A DNA stretch of 53,844 nucleotides, taken from positions 510,169 through 564,012 of the forward strand of contig BMAT01005504.1 of assembly GCA_019649035.1 (NCBI GenBank), read 5' to 3'. The notes under the pieces were generated by a model. The model was not told the DNA's origin and searched no databases. It saw only the letters and a program-made list of their open reading frames with translations. Of the stretch, positions 32,599 through 46,500 are shown piece by piece. Every line of letters begins with the position of its first letter. The stretch's first letter is position 1. The translations under genes and the position numbers were made by a program. Source of the stretch: Elysia marginata. Taxonomy: Eukaryota > Mollusca > Gastropoda > Plakobranchidae.

Positions 32599-34805
32599 GG
32601 GATAGATGATGTAATGTGATAGTAAGACAACACAAGTCAGTTTTGATACGTGCATCATGGCAAAATGAACAGCATATGCCTTGGTTTAGGGGCCTACATG
32701 ATCAATCCTGGACCTGACAGTTTCGATTTTCTCTTTGCTTCATTTCTCTGCCAAATGCGGCACTGATAATAATCGTCTCAGTAATTTCGGTCTTGCTAAC
32801 ACAATGATCGAATTCTTTATAAAGTTTGAAAGAGTTTCATAAGCCTTTTCCTTTAAATATTTATATTTTCGATTAAAAAACACTCGGCTGATCGGTAGAC
32901 TTCAATAAAATTTTGATATCGACTCATGGTTTCAAAATATTACGGCAGTGTAAATTATACAGGCTTAGAGCAGCGAAAAAACAATACGCACAATAATAAA
33001 AGTAGTGTACAAGAACCGAAGGAAAAAGGCCTAGATCTAGCCTAGCCCTATGTAACCAATGCCTATACAGGCTATAGCAGTTTATGTGCCGCACGCATTG
33101 ACACCGAGACCTATATTCTAGAACGAGGCCCAATCGGTCTAGACAGCGCTAATTTCAAAATACTGGTACACAAATATTTTTTACATTGCACACACAGAAA
33201 AATCCAATTAAATTTAACTTTTTAAATGCGGCCTGTTTAAAAGTCCCCGCGAGAAATCTGGCTAATTTTTAGGCGCTGATTCCGAATATGCCATTTGTAA
33301 GTAACTAAAAAAAAGTTTTTAAGAAAGTTGTGGAAGCCTTTAATAGCTCTGGCTGAAGAATTAGCTACCGCAACATCAAAGACCGGCTTGCTTGACGAAA
33401 AAAATCAGGCAGTGCCTGATATTTTGCTGTTGCTGCAAGTTTGTGTTGCCGCAGACTACCAATGCCTGAATTTCTTAATTACAATTACATGCTCAAATTT
33501 ATCGTTGGGCACACTCACCACGTGCCCCAAGCCTTGTCACACAATCATCTGACGATAATGTTGGTTAAAAGTTTGTACGTGTAATCCACTTATAACGGCC
33601 AGTGCAAATGAGTCATATGGTGGAAACTTTAATTTGACACAATTATTTTAACAAGTAGGTTTATTCCTCTTTAAATCAGTATTTAGATAGTTTCATGCAA
33701 TTTCAACATTTGGAAGCTCAGAAAAACGTGATGACAAAAGAAAACCGATGTCCTGTAATGTGAAAATTGAGACATGTGTTGTGTTTGCACTTGTTGAGAG
33801 AGATGGATTGCTAGAATGTATATCTTGTTTGCACTGGTTGAGAGAGATGTATTGCTAGAATGCAAATCTATATATATGCATATGTACTAGTGCTGGAACA
33901 CTTTCTAAATTCAAAGAAAAATGCCTTAAACCTCACAGAAAAACCCAACAAGGTTAAAATCAACATTAGAGTTTGCCAAAATGTACTGTAGAGGAAACAG
34001 TATTATGGGGGGAAAATGGAAAGAACAGGCAAAGTCTGTTATTGTACTTGTGCTCATTTTTTTGCTATTGTGTCAGTTACAAAAAATCTGTAAAAAGTAG
34101 AAACGTCCTTATGGAAACACCAATGTCCAGCAGCTTACAAGCTTAACTCATTATTGTCACACCCACGCTCAAACAACATAGAGGTCATGCCACATAGATC
34201 ATGTGTAGGAATCCCACAAAAAGAGTCTACTTGCGGAATTTCGGGGTATGTAGTTATGTAAACCACTGGAAAGGCCTTGAATAGCTCTATAAGAATTAAG
34301 ATGTTGAAAAAAATGTCCTTAGTTATTGCACTTGAAAGACAAGAAATTCAAGGGGCCTAAATAAACAAAAATTGGGAAAATTCTAAGGGCCTTACCTAGT
34401 TCTAACAACCACTTAAACAGATATTTAACATTTTGCCGATGGTCTCATACAAGGATATGGTAAAAACATCATTAACTTTCAAATTATGCAAAAAAATTTT
34501 GAGTGAATGTTTGGCAAAGTACTAAAGAATGCGAATTTTGTTGAATAGTCCGGCACGACCCGTAGACTCATTTTGTGGGAAACTCTAACCCATAGTAAGT
34601 GTTATATCTTTTCTACTATTTAAGCCTAAAGTTATGAAGATTTTGACTGACTTTCTAGAAGTGGGAAATTTTCAGCTTCATGACACATGCATAGCATTAA
34701 GTAGGCCTACAATAATTTCACATGTGAGGCAACCAAGCTGAACCAATCACAAATTGCTCCGGCCAATTTAGAGTTACAACGTTTGAAATATGATAATTTG
34801 TTATA
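32599..34805. other. Intergenic region between NDUFV2 and NUDCD1 (part)
   Basis: Contains a 44-bp tandem duplication (33783-33869). The 74-codon frame at 33328-33552 and others have no recognisable content. No gene seen. Confidence 0.4.
33783..33869 (+). repeat. 44-bp tandem duplication
   Basis: Two adjacent units, 33783-33826 and 33827-33869, sharing GTTTGCACT(T/G)GTTGAGAGAG, AGAT(G)…ATTGCTAGAATG and ATCT with a few differences. Confidence 0.85.
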
Positions 34806-35645
34806 CAGTAGTATCTGGTTAAACGCACGTCAGATAAATGCACGCTACGGTTTAACTAACGCCCAATCTCTATGACCGATTTTTTCTATATGATCAGTAT
34901 ACCTTAAACACACGCAACATCGCCTAAACGCACGCTATGAATTATGAAATCGGTAAAAATTAGTGGATCAGGCAACCACAGAGACGTGCGGAAAAAGCCA
35001 CAATCACTCAGCAGGGATTCTCATCTTCCTTCGTTGTCACCACTACCATGCTATATTTGAACTTTTGGGTTGCGAAGGCTTGGGGCATTTACGTGAATAG
35101 GGAGGCATGAAGGGTAAAAGGTGTACAAAGGCCTGTTGCGTGGGGATGGTTTGTATAGACACAACAAGCGATATCATGATGCAACGTGCACTTCACCCAT
35201 ACCGCACTGACAGGTCACGTAAACTGTTGTTTAAGGCTAGCCTTTAATAGCTCTTGTAGTTGTAGTGTGCAGCTCGACCACGCCTCCACCCCTCCCTGTT
35301 GGTCCCTCCTCCCCCCCCTTTTGGTCAACCAATGGTTGGATGGTTGCAATGCGATAATTTCTAAGCCAAATCAGCTTACATACAGTGTGAGTGCTAGTGA
35401 TACACCACTAGGTTACAAGACAAACCTGTCTTGATGTTCTTGTCTATACCTTTTCAATTTGTATGGTCCAGAGAAACAATTTGGTTTTTATTCTCTCGTT
35501 TTAATTTAAAGGAAAGTAATTAGATCTAGTAATTTTTACTACTTTCTATAAATGCACGCTAAACACACGCTATTTGAGCACGCTAAACACACACTATTTG
35601 AGCCTCTTTAGTGCCGTGCATTTAACCAGATACTACTCAGTACTG
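34806..35645 (-). mobile_element. MITE family 4, copy b
   Basis: Starts TA|CAGTAGTATCTGGTTAAACG and ends ACCAGATACTACT, with a small disturbance (CAGTA) before the final TA. Inverted with respect to copies a and c; shares the interior AAACAATTTGGTTTTTATTC. Internal GCACGCTAAACACACGCTAT units are tandemly repeated near the right end. Confidence 0.88.
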
Positions 35646-37798
35646 TACTACTTTTACTAGTAAGATGCCCACAATTTTGCGTGTTCAAGTAAAAAAAAAG
35701 TAAGAATGGACTTAACTCGAACGAAAAAATCCTGTCTTTCTTTTTGTCTGCATAATAATGTATTTATTTCGATACATTTTTATCCAACTTGTCTTCTTTC
35801 CATAGCCTTACCATCTGCCTTTATAATTCATGTCTTTGAGTTTCCTCCCACAGCTTATTTTCTTCTCTTTTTAAAAAAAAATCTCTCAACTATAACCATG
35901 TTTCTCTTTTTTCAGTCTGCTTTACATCTCTTGTCTATCTCTTCCTTTCTCATCTTCTCTTTTGGGCCTAAATGACAATCTGATTTAATCATGTGCTTTT
36001 ACTGCCATGTTATCATTATTTAGATCAAGATCTTGATCTATTGCCAAATTTTAATTTACTTGACTAAAACTGAGGCTAGCCTAAGTTCTTAAATGAGTTC
36101 TATGTCCTTTAAGTTTCCCAAAGACACTTATACAAAGCTAGCCTAGCCTAGATTAATTCTTCTGCAGAACAAAGAAGGCAAAGTTTGGCTCTCTAAGTCA
36201 GCGGCTCAGCTCACAGTCTATAGTGCCTTGTACATAAGTTGTAGTGCTATTTTAAGGCCTTTATTTTACAAAGCGTAAATGGCAAAGTAGTAATTTTTAT
36301 GATTTAGCTTTAATTTTATCACATTTTGCTGCATTTCCCTAGAACGATCATGAACCCTACCTCTTAACGCTGCAATAAGTGCTACATTGGCACTCTGTAC
36401 TCCACCTTTGTTGTATGAGACATGACAATTGACACCAGAGGTCTGCAAAATACCATATGCAGTGCAGTTCTGCTGTGCCTTATCTAGGTCAATATTTTAA
36501 TTTGAACATAGCGCAAAACTCAATTTTAACCGAAAATGAATAGATTTTGGTGATTAGGGGGGTTACTTTTAGCGTTGTACCAAAATTTCTCAATTTTTTG
36601 AATATAGGATAGTATACTATATTTATTATATTCAAAATAAAACAACTTAAGGTATAGATAAGCCTGAGTTATAATTTTTTCAACCTTTTAAAGAGCATAG
36701 ATTAGTGTTTTAGAAAACACAGATATCTCAATATAGTGATAAATAAAGTGCTAAACGGAGTGCATAAACGGCACATGGGTCTGAGACTTGCCACACAAAG
36801 GAGTGATAGATTTTAAAAGATCTTTTGTTGTACATCTTGTACAGTAAAAAATTCCTAAAATTGAGTAGCATCAGAGATTCTGTGTCCCTTTTCATTATTT
36901 TTAATTTTAACAAAGCCATCAGGTATTGATGTCCTCTGCATCTTCATTAAATTTAAAATATTAAAAAGTCAACATGGACCTCAGTTACAGAGGGAATTTT
37001 ACTGATTGAGAAAGACATGTATCAATGTGAAAAGTCAACCTGAATTTCTGTTGTCTGAATGAGTACATTTGTACATTTAGACAGTAATGCCTAGGTTTGT
37101 CTGAACTGGGGTGACTAATGTAGCAATTGTATCACTATTGATACTAAAATTAAAAAAAAAACAAACCAGAATCCAACATGGCTCAAATTTTTTAAAAAGC
37201 TGTTACTAGTTAATGACATTGGTGCCTTAGATTAGATGTTTTGGACTAAGGTTTACTTTTGCAACTCCAGTAGAGCAAATATCAATTTAGACTTTGAGCA
37301 GAAATAAAACTTTAAAACCTCTGTCAAGTCTAATGCTTGGATTTTTGGTTCACATAAATGTTTAATCTTTTTGAAGACATACAGTTTAATTGATCATTCA
37401 TTTACATCTTATAATTATTACAAAGGATTTACAGAGTGCACCAAACAGTTTTCCTGCCATTATTGAAATCCAATGGTTTTATGGTTGTTTATGATGTAAT
37501 GGGTGATTACATACAAATAATTGAAGTTTCCTCTATATCCTCTATATAATTATAGTATGGGGTGACAAAAGTGTCCCCACAATGTACTGATTCAATGTAA
37601 AAAAAAAGATAAGCTGATATTGTTCAAGTTTACTGAATTAAATGCAAAATATAAGGATAAGTGAAAACAGAAACCATTCTCAATCTTTCTAAGAAATGGC
37701 AAAATTATGAATTTTAATAAAAATACATTTTTGAGCAAAGAAAGCATTGTATGACCTCAACATTCACTCTCACATGTGCAAAAGATGCATTTCTAATA
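35646..37798. other. Intergenic region
   Basis: No gene recognised. A pyrimidine-rich tract at 35730-35960 gives a long open frame without recognisable content. Confidence 0.4.
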
Positions 37799-38621
37799 CA
37801 GTAGTATCCGGTAAAACACACGGCACTCCGGAGGCTCAAATAGCGTACGTTTAGGACATGTGTGCATTCCTAGGAAGAAGTAAAAATTACTAGATCTAGT
37901 TGCTTCCCTTAATTAAAGGAAAACGAGAGATTAAAAACTAAATTGTTTCCCTGGACCACACAAGTTTTAAAGGTATAGACAAGAACACCAAGACATGTTT
38001 GTCTTGTAACCTAGAGGTGTATCACCTGTATGTAAGTCGATTTGACTTACCAATTATCGCATTGCAACCATCCTACCATTTGTTGACCAAAGGGGGGGGG
38101 GGGGGGNNNNNNNNNNNNNNNNNNNNNNNNNNNNNNNNNNNNNNNNNNNNATGCTACAAGAGCTATTATAGGCTAGCCTACAACAGTTTACCTGTCACTG
38201 TCCGTGCCATATGGGTGAAGTGGTTGCATCATGATCATATCGCATGTTGTGCTCTAAGGTCTACACAAACCACCCCCTTGCGACAGGCCTGTGTCCACCT
38301 TTTACCCTCCAAGTCTCTCTCTTCACGCTCCTGCCCCAAGCCTTCCTAACCCAAAACAAGCAAATATAGCATTGTAGTGATGACAGCAAAGGAAGATGAG
38401 AATCCCAACTGAGTGATTCTGGCTTTTTCCGCACATCTCAGTGGTTGCCTGATCCTCAAATTTTTACCGATTTCATTATTCATAGCAATTAGCATGCGTT
38501 TAGACGATGTTGCAATTGTTTAGGGTAAACTGATCATATAGAAAAAATGGGTCATGGCGATTGGGCGTTAGTTATACCGTAACGTGCATTTATCTGACGT
38601 GCGTTTAACCAGATATTACTG
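37799..38621 (+). mobile_element. MITE family 4, copy c (contains assembly gap)
   Basis: Starts TA|CAGTAGTATCCGGTAAAACA and ends GTTTAACCAGATATTACTG|TA. Same direction as copy a. A gap at 38107-38150 follows a G-run. Confidence 0.9.
38107..38150. other. Assembly gap (44 N)
   Basis: Run of N directly after a poly-G tract inside MITE family 4 copy c. Confidence 1.
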
Positions 38622-39102
38622 TAATATATAATAACAAATGAGAAGACATTATTTATGTTATGAAGATATAATGAATAAGCTTTTTAAGTTTAAAAGATTA
38701 TGTCATTGTTAAAAAATAATGTAAACCTAGTATCAATATGCAAAAACTTCATGAAACTGGTACATGTACATATATCTATATGCCTGCTTTTTAAACCTTC
38801 TAAATTTTAAAGTTTCTATTTTGTCAAATATGATCAACGTTGGCTAAATCCAGATCAGCCTGCAGATTTTAGTTTACATCAAGATGCAAAAATTTTACCT
38901 CTTTTCAACAGGACATGCACACTAATTATTTGCAGTAAATTTAGTGTTAAAAAGATTTTTTTCTTTACATTTTAAAATTATAAGGAGCTTAGTAAGTCCA
39001 TACTTTTTTTCTTTCTATCAAGTTACATTTGTTAAAAATTATAAAGTTTTAAGTGTGCCAATGTTACTGTATATAACTTTATAAGATATCATCTTTGATA
39101 TA
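38622..39102. other. Intergenic region between MITEs
   Basis: 480 bp AT-rich, nothing recognised. Confidence 0.5.
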
Positions 39103-39755
39103 CAGTGGAATCCAGATAAAGTCAACACCTCAGGACCGAAAAAAAAGTGTTGACTTCAAGCGAGGTTGAATTTATCCAAGGGAGGGGGGGTTTGTAACAG
39201 TGCAATCTGTAAGAGCTAGATAATTAAATTCAATGAGCGCACTGTGAACACTAGGAAGGTACTTGCAGAAATGATGAAGGCTGGCCTACACTAGATGTTA
39301 ACACAGGGGTGGAATACGTAGATGTATGCACAAAAACTGTGTTGAACTGGGTGGAGGAGCGGGGAGGAGTGGGAGAATCATCAGTGAACTGCCCCAATCA
39401 GCGCCTGTCCAGCCGTACTACTACTAGCCCTCCCCCTCTCCCCAACTAATGCTTGCCAGGCCAGTGGGCCCAGGCAGGCGAGCATGCGCTGCACACAGTG
39501 TCTTCAATCATGAATGGAAACAAAGATTTCCCACCAACCCACCTCTTTGTCTCTATCAAGACCAATCTGGAGTCTCTCTATCTCTTTCCATCTGGCTGAG
39601 AGGTGTTGACTTTAAGCAGAAATAGGTCAGAGGCAGTTGACTTTATGCGAAATAAAGTTACTTAAATAAAGAAGGAAAAAAACGGGACGGTCGCAAGGTG
39701 TTGACTTAAACCGAGAGTTGACTTCAAGCGAATTGACTTCTCGTGGATTCCACTG
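39103..39755 (-). mobile_element. MITE family 1, copy 2
   Basis: 653 bp, TA on both sides, TIRs CAGTGGAATCCAGATAAAGT and (inverse) CAGTGGAATCCACGAGAAGT. Inverted relative to copy 1 at 20327-20970. Complete, so it gives the reference for the gap in copy 1. Confidence 0.9.
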
Positions 39756-40430
39756 TACTTCAATTTCAAGTTGCCTTTCACAGGATTTTGTCTGGAGATT
39801 CTATGCACCGTTTGACAATGGTAGCAGTGTTACAAGCAGTGCAAAACTTGAGTCTAATTAAACAAAAATTTTGTTCAAAGGACAAATTAAAATAAAAAAA
39901 AAAAAAAACAGCTGCAGGTACTGCAGTAAAAGAAAATCCACATTGGCCTGACAGCAGTTACATCATAAAAAAAATCTAAGTAACAACATACAAAAACTGT
40001 TTTCAAGTAAAATTTGCAACAAATCTAAACTTAACCACTCTACTTGAATTTGAAATCTTTGAGGATCTACCCCTATATACAAAGTACTTTCCACAAACAG
40101 TGATATTGTACAGCATGTTTCAGGTTGTATGTATAGATTTAACCATAAAGTGTAAGAAAACCAGTTTATAATTTCTGTTTTCTGATACAATTGTTTCAAG
40201 TTTAAAGTTTTTATCTGAAAAATTTCCCTACATGTAATGAAAACTGTAATTTAACTCATGATAATTATGCAAAGTTTTGATAAAGATATTTGAAAAAATA
40301 ATTTCTTTGAGGTACTAAGTGCATGGCAATATTGAAACCATACTCATACACAGAAATAGATCACATGTATTTGATGAAAGCCCTTGAGCAAAACGAAACC
40401 ACACAATTAAGAAAAAATGAAGGAAAGGGG
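39756..40430. other. 3' flank of NUDCD1
   Basis: Expected to hold the NUDCD1 3' UTR (minus strand). No canonical poly(A) signal stands out. Confidence 0.4.
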
Positions 40431-40571
40431 TTATTCATCTGCTTTAATTACATAAACAAAGATTTTCTGATCTGTCGCAACAAAGATTTTAGTATTGGTA
40501 ACAGCAAGTCCAAGGATGATGTCAGGTTGACAGTCAAGAGCCAGGACTTGCTGTTTGGCCACAGTTGTGAT
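40431..40571 (-). CDS. NUDCD1: NUDCD1 last exon
   Basis: 141 nt after TTGCAG. Encodes ITTVAKQQVLALDCQPDIIL to FVYVIKADE and TAA. Confidence 0.94.
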   Translation of the reverse strand: MTTVAKQQVLALDCQPDIILGLAVTNTKIFVATDQKIFVYVIKADE

Positions 40572-43500
40572 CTGCAAATTAGACAGAAACAAAAAGGACA
40601 TCATTATTGAAGAATATATAGACCAAAAAAGATTAAAGTATGGTAATACAAAACAAACTTTCAAATCCTATTTTAAGTAGAATTGACTTATGTTTTTCCA
40701 TACAGTTTTAAACACAAACATTTTTTTTGGCTATATGATGTTTACTTACAAGAATAACCCTGTACTTGTAATAAAAGAAAATTTATAACTTAGGGTATTG
40801 AGAGGGTTGCAAAAATAAAAACAAGTAACGAGAGCTATTCTCACAACAAAAGAAGCCTTTGGAATTATGAAAAATTAATAATACCAGCAAAAGACAAACT
40901 GACTAACTATAAGGTATTAATGTAGATACATGTATCTTTGAATATAAAATGTTCATAGCTTTATAAAAATATTGAGAATCGTACACAAAAATACAGCAGA
41001 TAATTCAACTTATTTTTAACATTTTACCTAATGTAAACCATGGTAAAGCAGTAGAAACAATTCTCAATTTAAGAAAAAATATCATAATAGAATGGTTCCA
41101 AAGAGGGATTTATAAAGCCAAAGCCTTTACCTGTTGACCAGTCTTGCGATTGCGCACAGGAGACAACACTGAAACATTCTGCCTGTACAGATATATATGT
41201 CTCTGGGCATCCGCAATTACAGCGACTGACATGTCTGGGGCACACGTGCAAAAACGTCGCTGTGTCTTAGATGCAAGTACATAACCAAAGGCATTCAGGA
41301 CTCCTAAATGTTTCCAAGGACATTGGGTGCCTGGTAAAAAAAATGCGATTAATATATGGGTGCGGTGTGTATATTAATGTAGCATAATCAATAGTAAAAC
41401 ATAGAAAAAACATCAGACATAGAGACCAAATACAAAAGCAGCTAACATGGTGCTTGAACTTCAGTCTAAATGCTGAAATTAAATTCTGATCATAAAAAAC
41501 TTTTATAAAAAGTTCTCACTTTCATCTTTTGAACTCTCAGGACTTGTCTGCCACAGAAAACCATCCACATCATGCCGCAAGCAGATGGCAGGGGAAACAG
41601 TTGGATTTGTGCACACACTAAACAGGTATTGGTTGTTAGCGATTGCCTGAAATAAGAAGTTTTAACATAACGATTTCATCATCAAGCAAAAATTTAACTC
41701 CCACTTAGCGTGCTACTGTGTAATGGCTTTGAAGGTTATCATAAAGCATTTCTTTTTCCTCTCTAAGACATTATAATTCCCTCTTTCTTGACATAAATGA
41801 TCAGAAAAAGTTAGCAACAATTCTGAATCTAGTGCTTTAACTGCATATTTTAAAAATTCAGTTACTTCTTTAGTTTTGGAAAATGAAAATATGCAATAAG
41901 ATTAGATTCTTCTCAGACAATTTGGTAATGCAAATGACATGAGACCAATACAAGGACAGGTACTTTGCAAAATAAGAAAATTGAATGATTTTAAAAAGAT
42001 TTAGTTAGATACACTTACTTCATCCAACATAAGTGAAGACTCCACAGAAAAAAACAAGATCAATTCCACCCCCCCCCCCCCCCACCCCCCAAAAAAAAAG
42101 TGCATCTTTCAAATATGATACATCCCTTAACCTTTTGAACCCGTATGCCCGGTTAACCGGGCTAGGGCTAGGGCAATAATTCCTGTCTACCGTACGCCCG
42201 CTTAACCGGGCAGCCACACCCCCTCCGATTTGGTTGGTCTTTAATAGTCCAATGAGGAAAAAAAAGCACATTTTCCCCTGAATGACCGTGAAGAAGTGAA
42301 AGTAGACTGTGAAGAAATGAAAGTAAACATAACAGAAGCTAGTTTCAAGTTTTGTGAAGTTTTCAAGTATGAAGCGATCTATGGAACCAGGGTCTTCTGG
42401 TGCTAAACAGCCTAGAATTTCAGCTGTACAGGCCAGAGAGATGCTTTTTAATTTTGATGAGGAACTTGAATTAGATGATTTTAATTATCCAGACAGTGAT
42501 CCAGAGTCTGTTACCTCTTGTGATGAACTTGTCGATTCTGACTCTAGTACCTTAGATAGATCTAGATCTAGACCTACCGTAGTAGTGTTGTTGATTCTAG
42601 ACCTAGGTGGGCGTATGTCAAGAGAGGCACTACATGCTAGTCAGATTGGCACAACAAAGTGGAGTATTGGAAATAAAGGTAAGCCAAAACACTAATACTA
42701 TTTTGTATCATTTTAGGACACTTTGAGTGAAGAATGTGCATAAATAGGACACTTGATCTTACTATGCCATAATATAGCCAAATTTTCTCTAGGAGGCCAG
42801 GCGGATGGTGCTGTTTGGGTGCAGGGGGCCAGTGTTCAAAGGATTAATACAGCTTCTTATTTGGCAAAGTTTTTGTACATTTAAAGAAGTAATGTGGTGA
42901 GATATCTAGGTTTGTGATGTAGCTTATTGTCATAGTTTTTTACTAAACTAGTGAGATATGCTCTTTTACCCATGGAATCTGCAATTCGAATTTAATTGGG
43001 CTGATTTTGAAATCTGTAACAACTACATGATGATTTTGCGCTTTTTAAATCAAACTAAACCACACCTGTCATTTTGAGGGTGTTGAAAACTGCAAGTATG
43101 TAATGCATAGATATCTTAGTGTATTGCACTTTTGTATTTAAGTTAAATGTAACATGCATTGTACAAGTCCCATAAATTTATGGTAGTTAGTTACAATAAA
43201 AAAAACCCAAAAATACCGCTACAAGCATAATGCCTATGAGAGAAGCGTGAGACATCATCTGACCAAATGCTCTTTGCTGGAGGATACTGTAAAACTGAAA
43301 CACCTAAAATGTTAGGTTTGCATAATCAAGGAAACACTGACCTTGTGTGAAACACTGTGGGTCTCACCATCAACCCGTGTGAGAACCACTCCTTCGCCAT
43401 CCACTGCATCACAATCCTCCAACATTTGGCTATTGAAAGGCTTGTCTCCTTTATCTGGGTTAGGATTCTAAACAAACAATGGCCTGTCACCTTCTTGCTG

Positions 43501-46500
43501 ACATTGATACTGATATAAATCAAATACAATATTTGTTTAAATTTAAAGTTCACTTTGAAAAAATTATGGCAACAAAGTGATCAATCCTTTGTAAAAGTGA
43601 ATAAGTGCAAAATCAACTTTCTACCTACCCAGTCTTCTGAGGTAAGATGAGCAAGCCTCTGGTGTATAGCTTCTAACTGTTCTGGTGACATCACCAGCTC
43701 GCCGCGGGTGTCTCCCACAAGAGCTGAGGGCCACATACAGTCCTCCACCTTCTGCAAAAATATTTCTAACCTGTGAAACGGATCATGAACAGGACAAAAT
43801 TATACAAAAATAGCTGAACTAGAAACTTTACCTATTTTAAAATCGAATAAACTAATCTTGGCCGGCTACTCAAATCTTCCATATCTTAAAAGTGTAAGCT
43901 ATAAAAGTAGTGGCCTTTTAATTATGTAATTATAAGAATTACATGAATTATGAAAATAATTGAAAACATAAAAAAAAATTAAAATGAGAACTTGGAGTGT
44001 TCCTTATTGAGATAGATATAAATGAAAAAAAAAACCCAATCAAAATAACATTGAAAAAGTATTGCAACATACAAAAACATTAAGACATGCCTGGAAATCT
44101 TATTTTCAAGTAATGTATGTAATTACTCTCTTTTATCAAATTTTCTTACAAAAAAAAAAAACAAACTTCATATAAGTTATGATAAGAATGAAATTCTTAT
44201 CTCCTTCCTATTTATATTAACAACCTTCGGCCATCCAGTGTCCAGGTACAAGCGTCAACTTCCACCCTGGCATGAAGGTCACCCTTCAAGAGTTCCATCC
44301 CATTCTTGACCTGGAGTTCCAGCCTGCTGCCTGAAATGTCCACACTGAGGTTAGCCTTTGTAAGGCCAGTGTCTGGGAGAGTCAACTGGATGGTCAGATC
44401 TGAGGCTGTCTGACTCCAGGTGTAAAGAGGCGTGTTGTCTGTGCCTGAGTTATAAACATTAAATATTAATTAATAAATCTTACATTTTTATGACAAGTCG
44501 TACTATATCATTGAAATCATAACACTCATGTATCCTTCGAAAACTGCTTGCCCCCACAGGTAAAGTTTAAAAAAAGTGTAATTATCCATTAAATTTAACA
44601 AATCTAAGCAAACACTTCGTGAAATAGACACTCACTGTAGAGAATCTCAAACTTTGATAAAAACGCCTATTTGCCATCATTTGTTAAAATTTCCTTTACA
44701 CTACAAAGACTATAAATGGATCTTAAAATTTAAAAAGAAAAAAGATTGGAAATGATTTCACTTTTTTCACTTTCAGTTTGTCTAAATAGAAAATTGTTAA
44801 ATACTATTTTACAAACAACTATTGCTTCAATGAGGTGGAAACACAAAGGGATAAAAAATAGACCTTTGAACTTGAAGCATTAAAACTATAAATGAACTTA
44901 CCCTCACTCTCATTGCCCTCTCCTGTTTCTAGTTGCACTTGTTTTAGAGAATCCTCAACAATCTTGTACACATCTGGCCCAACAATATGTATAGCACCTC
45001 CTCTTCGCTCCAGGGATGCATGTTCAAAGGGTCTTGATCCTTCAAGTCTTCTTGTTCTCTCAAGGTTCCATTGAACACCATCCACTGAAGTGATAAAAAA
45101 TGATATTTAAATTAGGGATGAGAAGCGAATTTGAAATCTGAATTTTGCCTCAGCTACCCCATATTGCCCTTACCCTTACCATAATTATGATAATGTGGTA
45201 AATAAAATATATTTACATAAGGGGAGCCTTTAACTCATTCCCTACCTAATTTTCTTCTCATTTCGAAGTAATTTTTTACAGCCTAGCCATTTTACTCGAC
45301 AGTGGTGTTAAGCAATCAATCATTGTTCCATGTATTTTCGATAAAATATGTCATGTTGCATATCAAACTGAAGGAAATTGACGAGAAATTCAGAATAAAA
45401 TATTATTTGTGGGTATTGAGTGTGTTTTACATGATAGGTTTTATGTAAGAAACCTGAAATAAAAAAAAAATAGATCTACTCTCGGGTCTAGATTCTGTAT
45501 CTTCATCTAGTTCTAGATCTGAGACAGACTCTTCATCTAAGCTAAACTCACCCTCAAGGCTGTTATCTAGGATATTTTATAGAAAATTCCTAGTCTTGAT
45601 GACAGTAAACCTTCTAGATCTAGTTATCTCATCGAACTGTTTGGGGCAATGCCGACTCTATAGATCTAGGTTGTATAAAAACTGCAAATAAAAAGACCAA
45701 AACACCTAAAAAACCGATGAAAATCGATCTGAATGCTTGCTGAAATGTAAACAAACAAAAACGAAACTGAAACAAACTATGCCAGATTTTTCAGCATCTC
45801 TAAGTAATCCTAAAAGTCAAAGATATTTTGGAGTCTAATATTAGACGCTTCGTAATCTGACGAAAATCTGATCGTAGACGCTTCGGAGGGAATCAGTTAA
45901 AATCCTTACCATACAACAGATCTCGGGCTCATATTCAAATCAATAAAGTGAAATAAAAGGAGTTTTTATCTATTTACCCTAACAAAAACCCTATCATTGC
46001 TGCCTTTAGAGAAGTAAAGACAAACCAAATTTGGCAATTTTTCCTTTAGCCCTAAGATTGCCAATCATCATGAATCTCAAGAAAACCACCATTTCTATCA
46101 GCTACATTAATAATTTGCTTAAGCAGCAAGCTGCATTGCCTCTTCCCTGACAACCTCAATTGTGGAAACTCCTAAGATTTGTCAATAAAAGCTGATTTGA
46201 TTAGTTTCAACCATTTCTAGCTCCTTCAAACCTATTTCCAGTTGATACATAAACTAGACTGAAAACCAAATGACAACTCATAAGAAGAACTGAGACTGCT
46301 TTACCTTGCAATCAAAAACAGTCTTAAGTTAGAAACAAGTAGGTGCCAACCTCTGGTCCCAAAATTTGTACAAGCCATGCAATAATTATTTTAAAATTGT
46401 ATCCATTATTTTCTCAAATCAGTAAATAGCTTACAAATTAAGAGAACCATTTAAAATACATATTACATTTTTTAAAGAAATATTTTTTGTTTGGTTACTA

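Noticed and set aside
42354-42368. Upstream GTG start extending the piggyBac remnant
   Set aside because: Eukaryotic initiation favours the ATG at 42369; the five added codons have no support.
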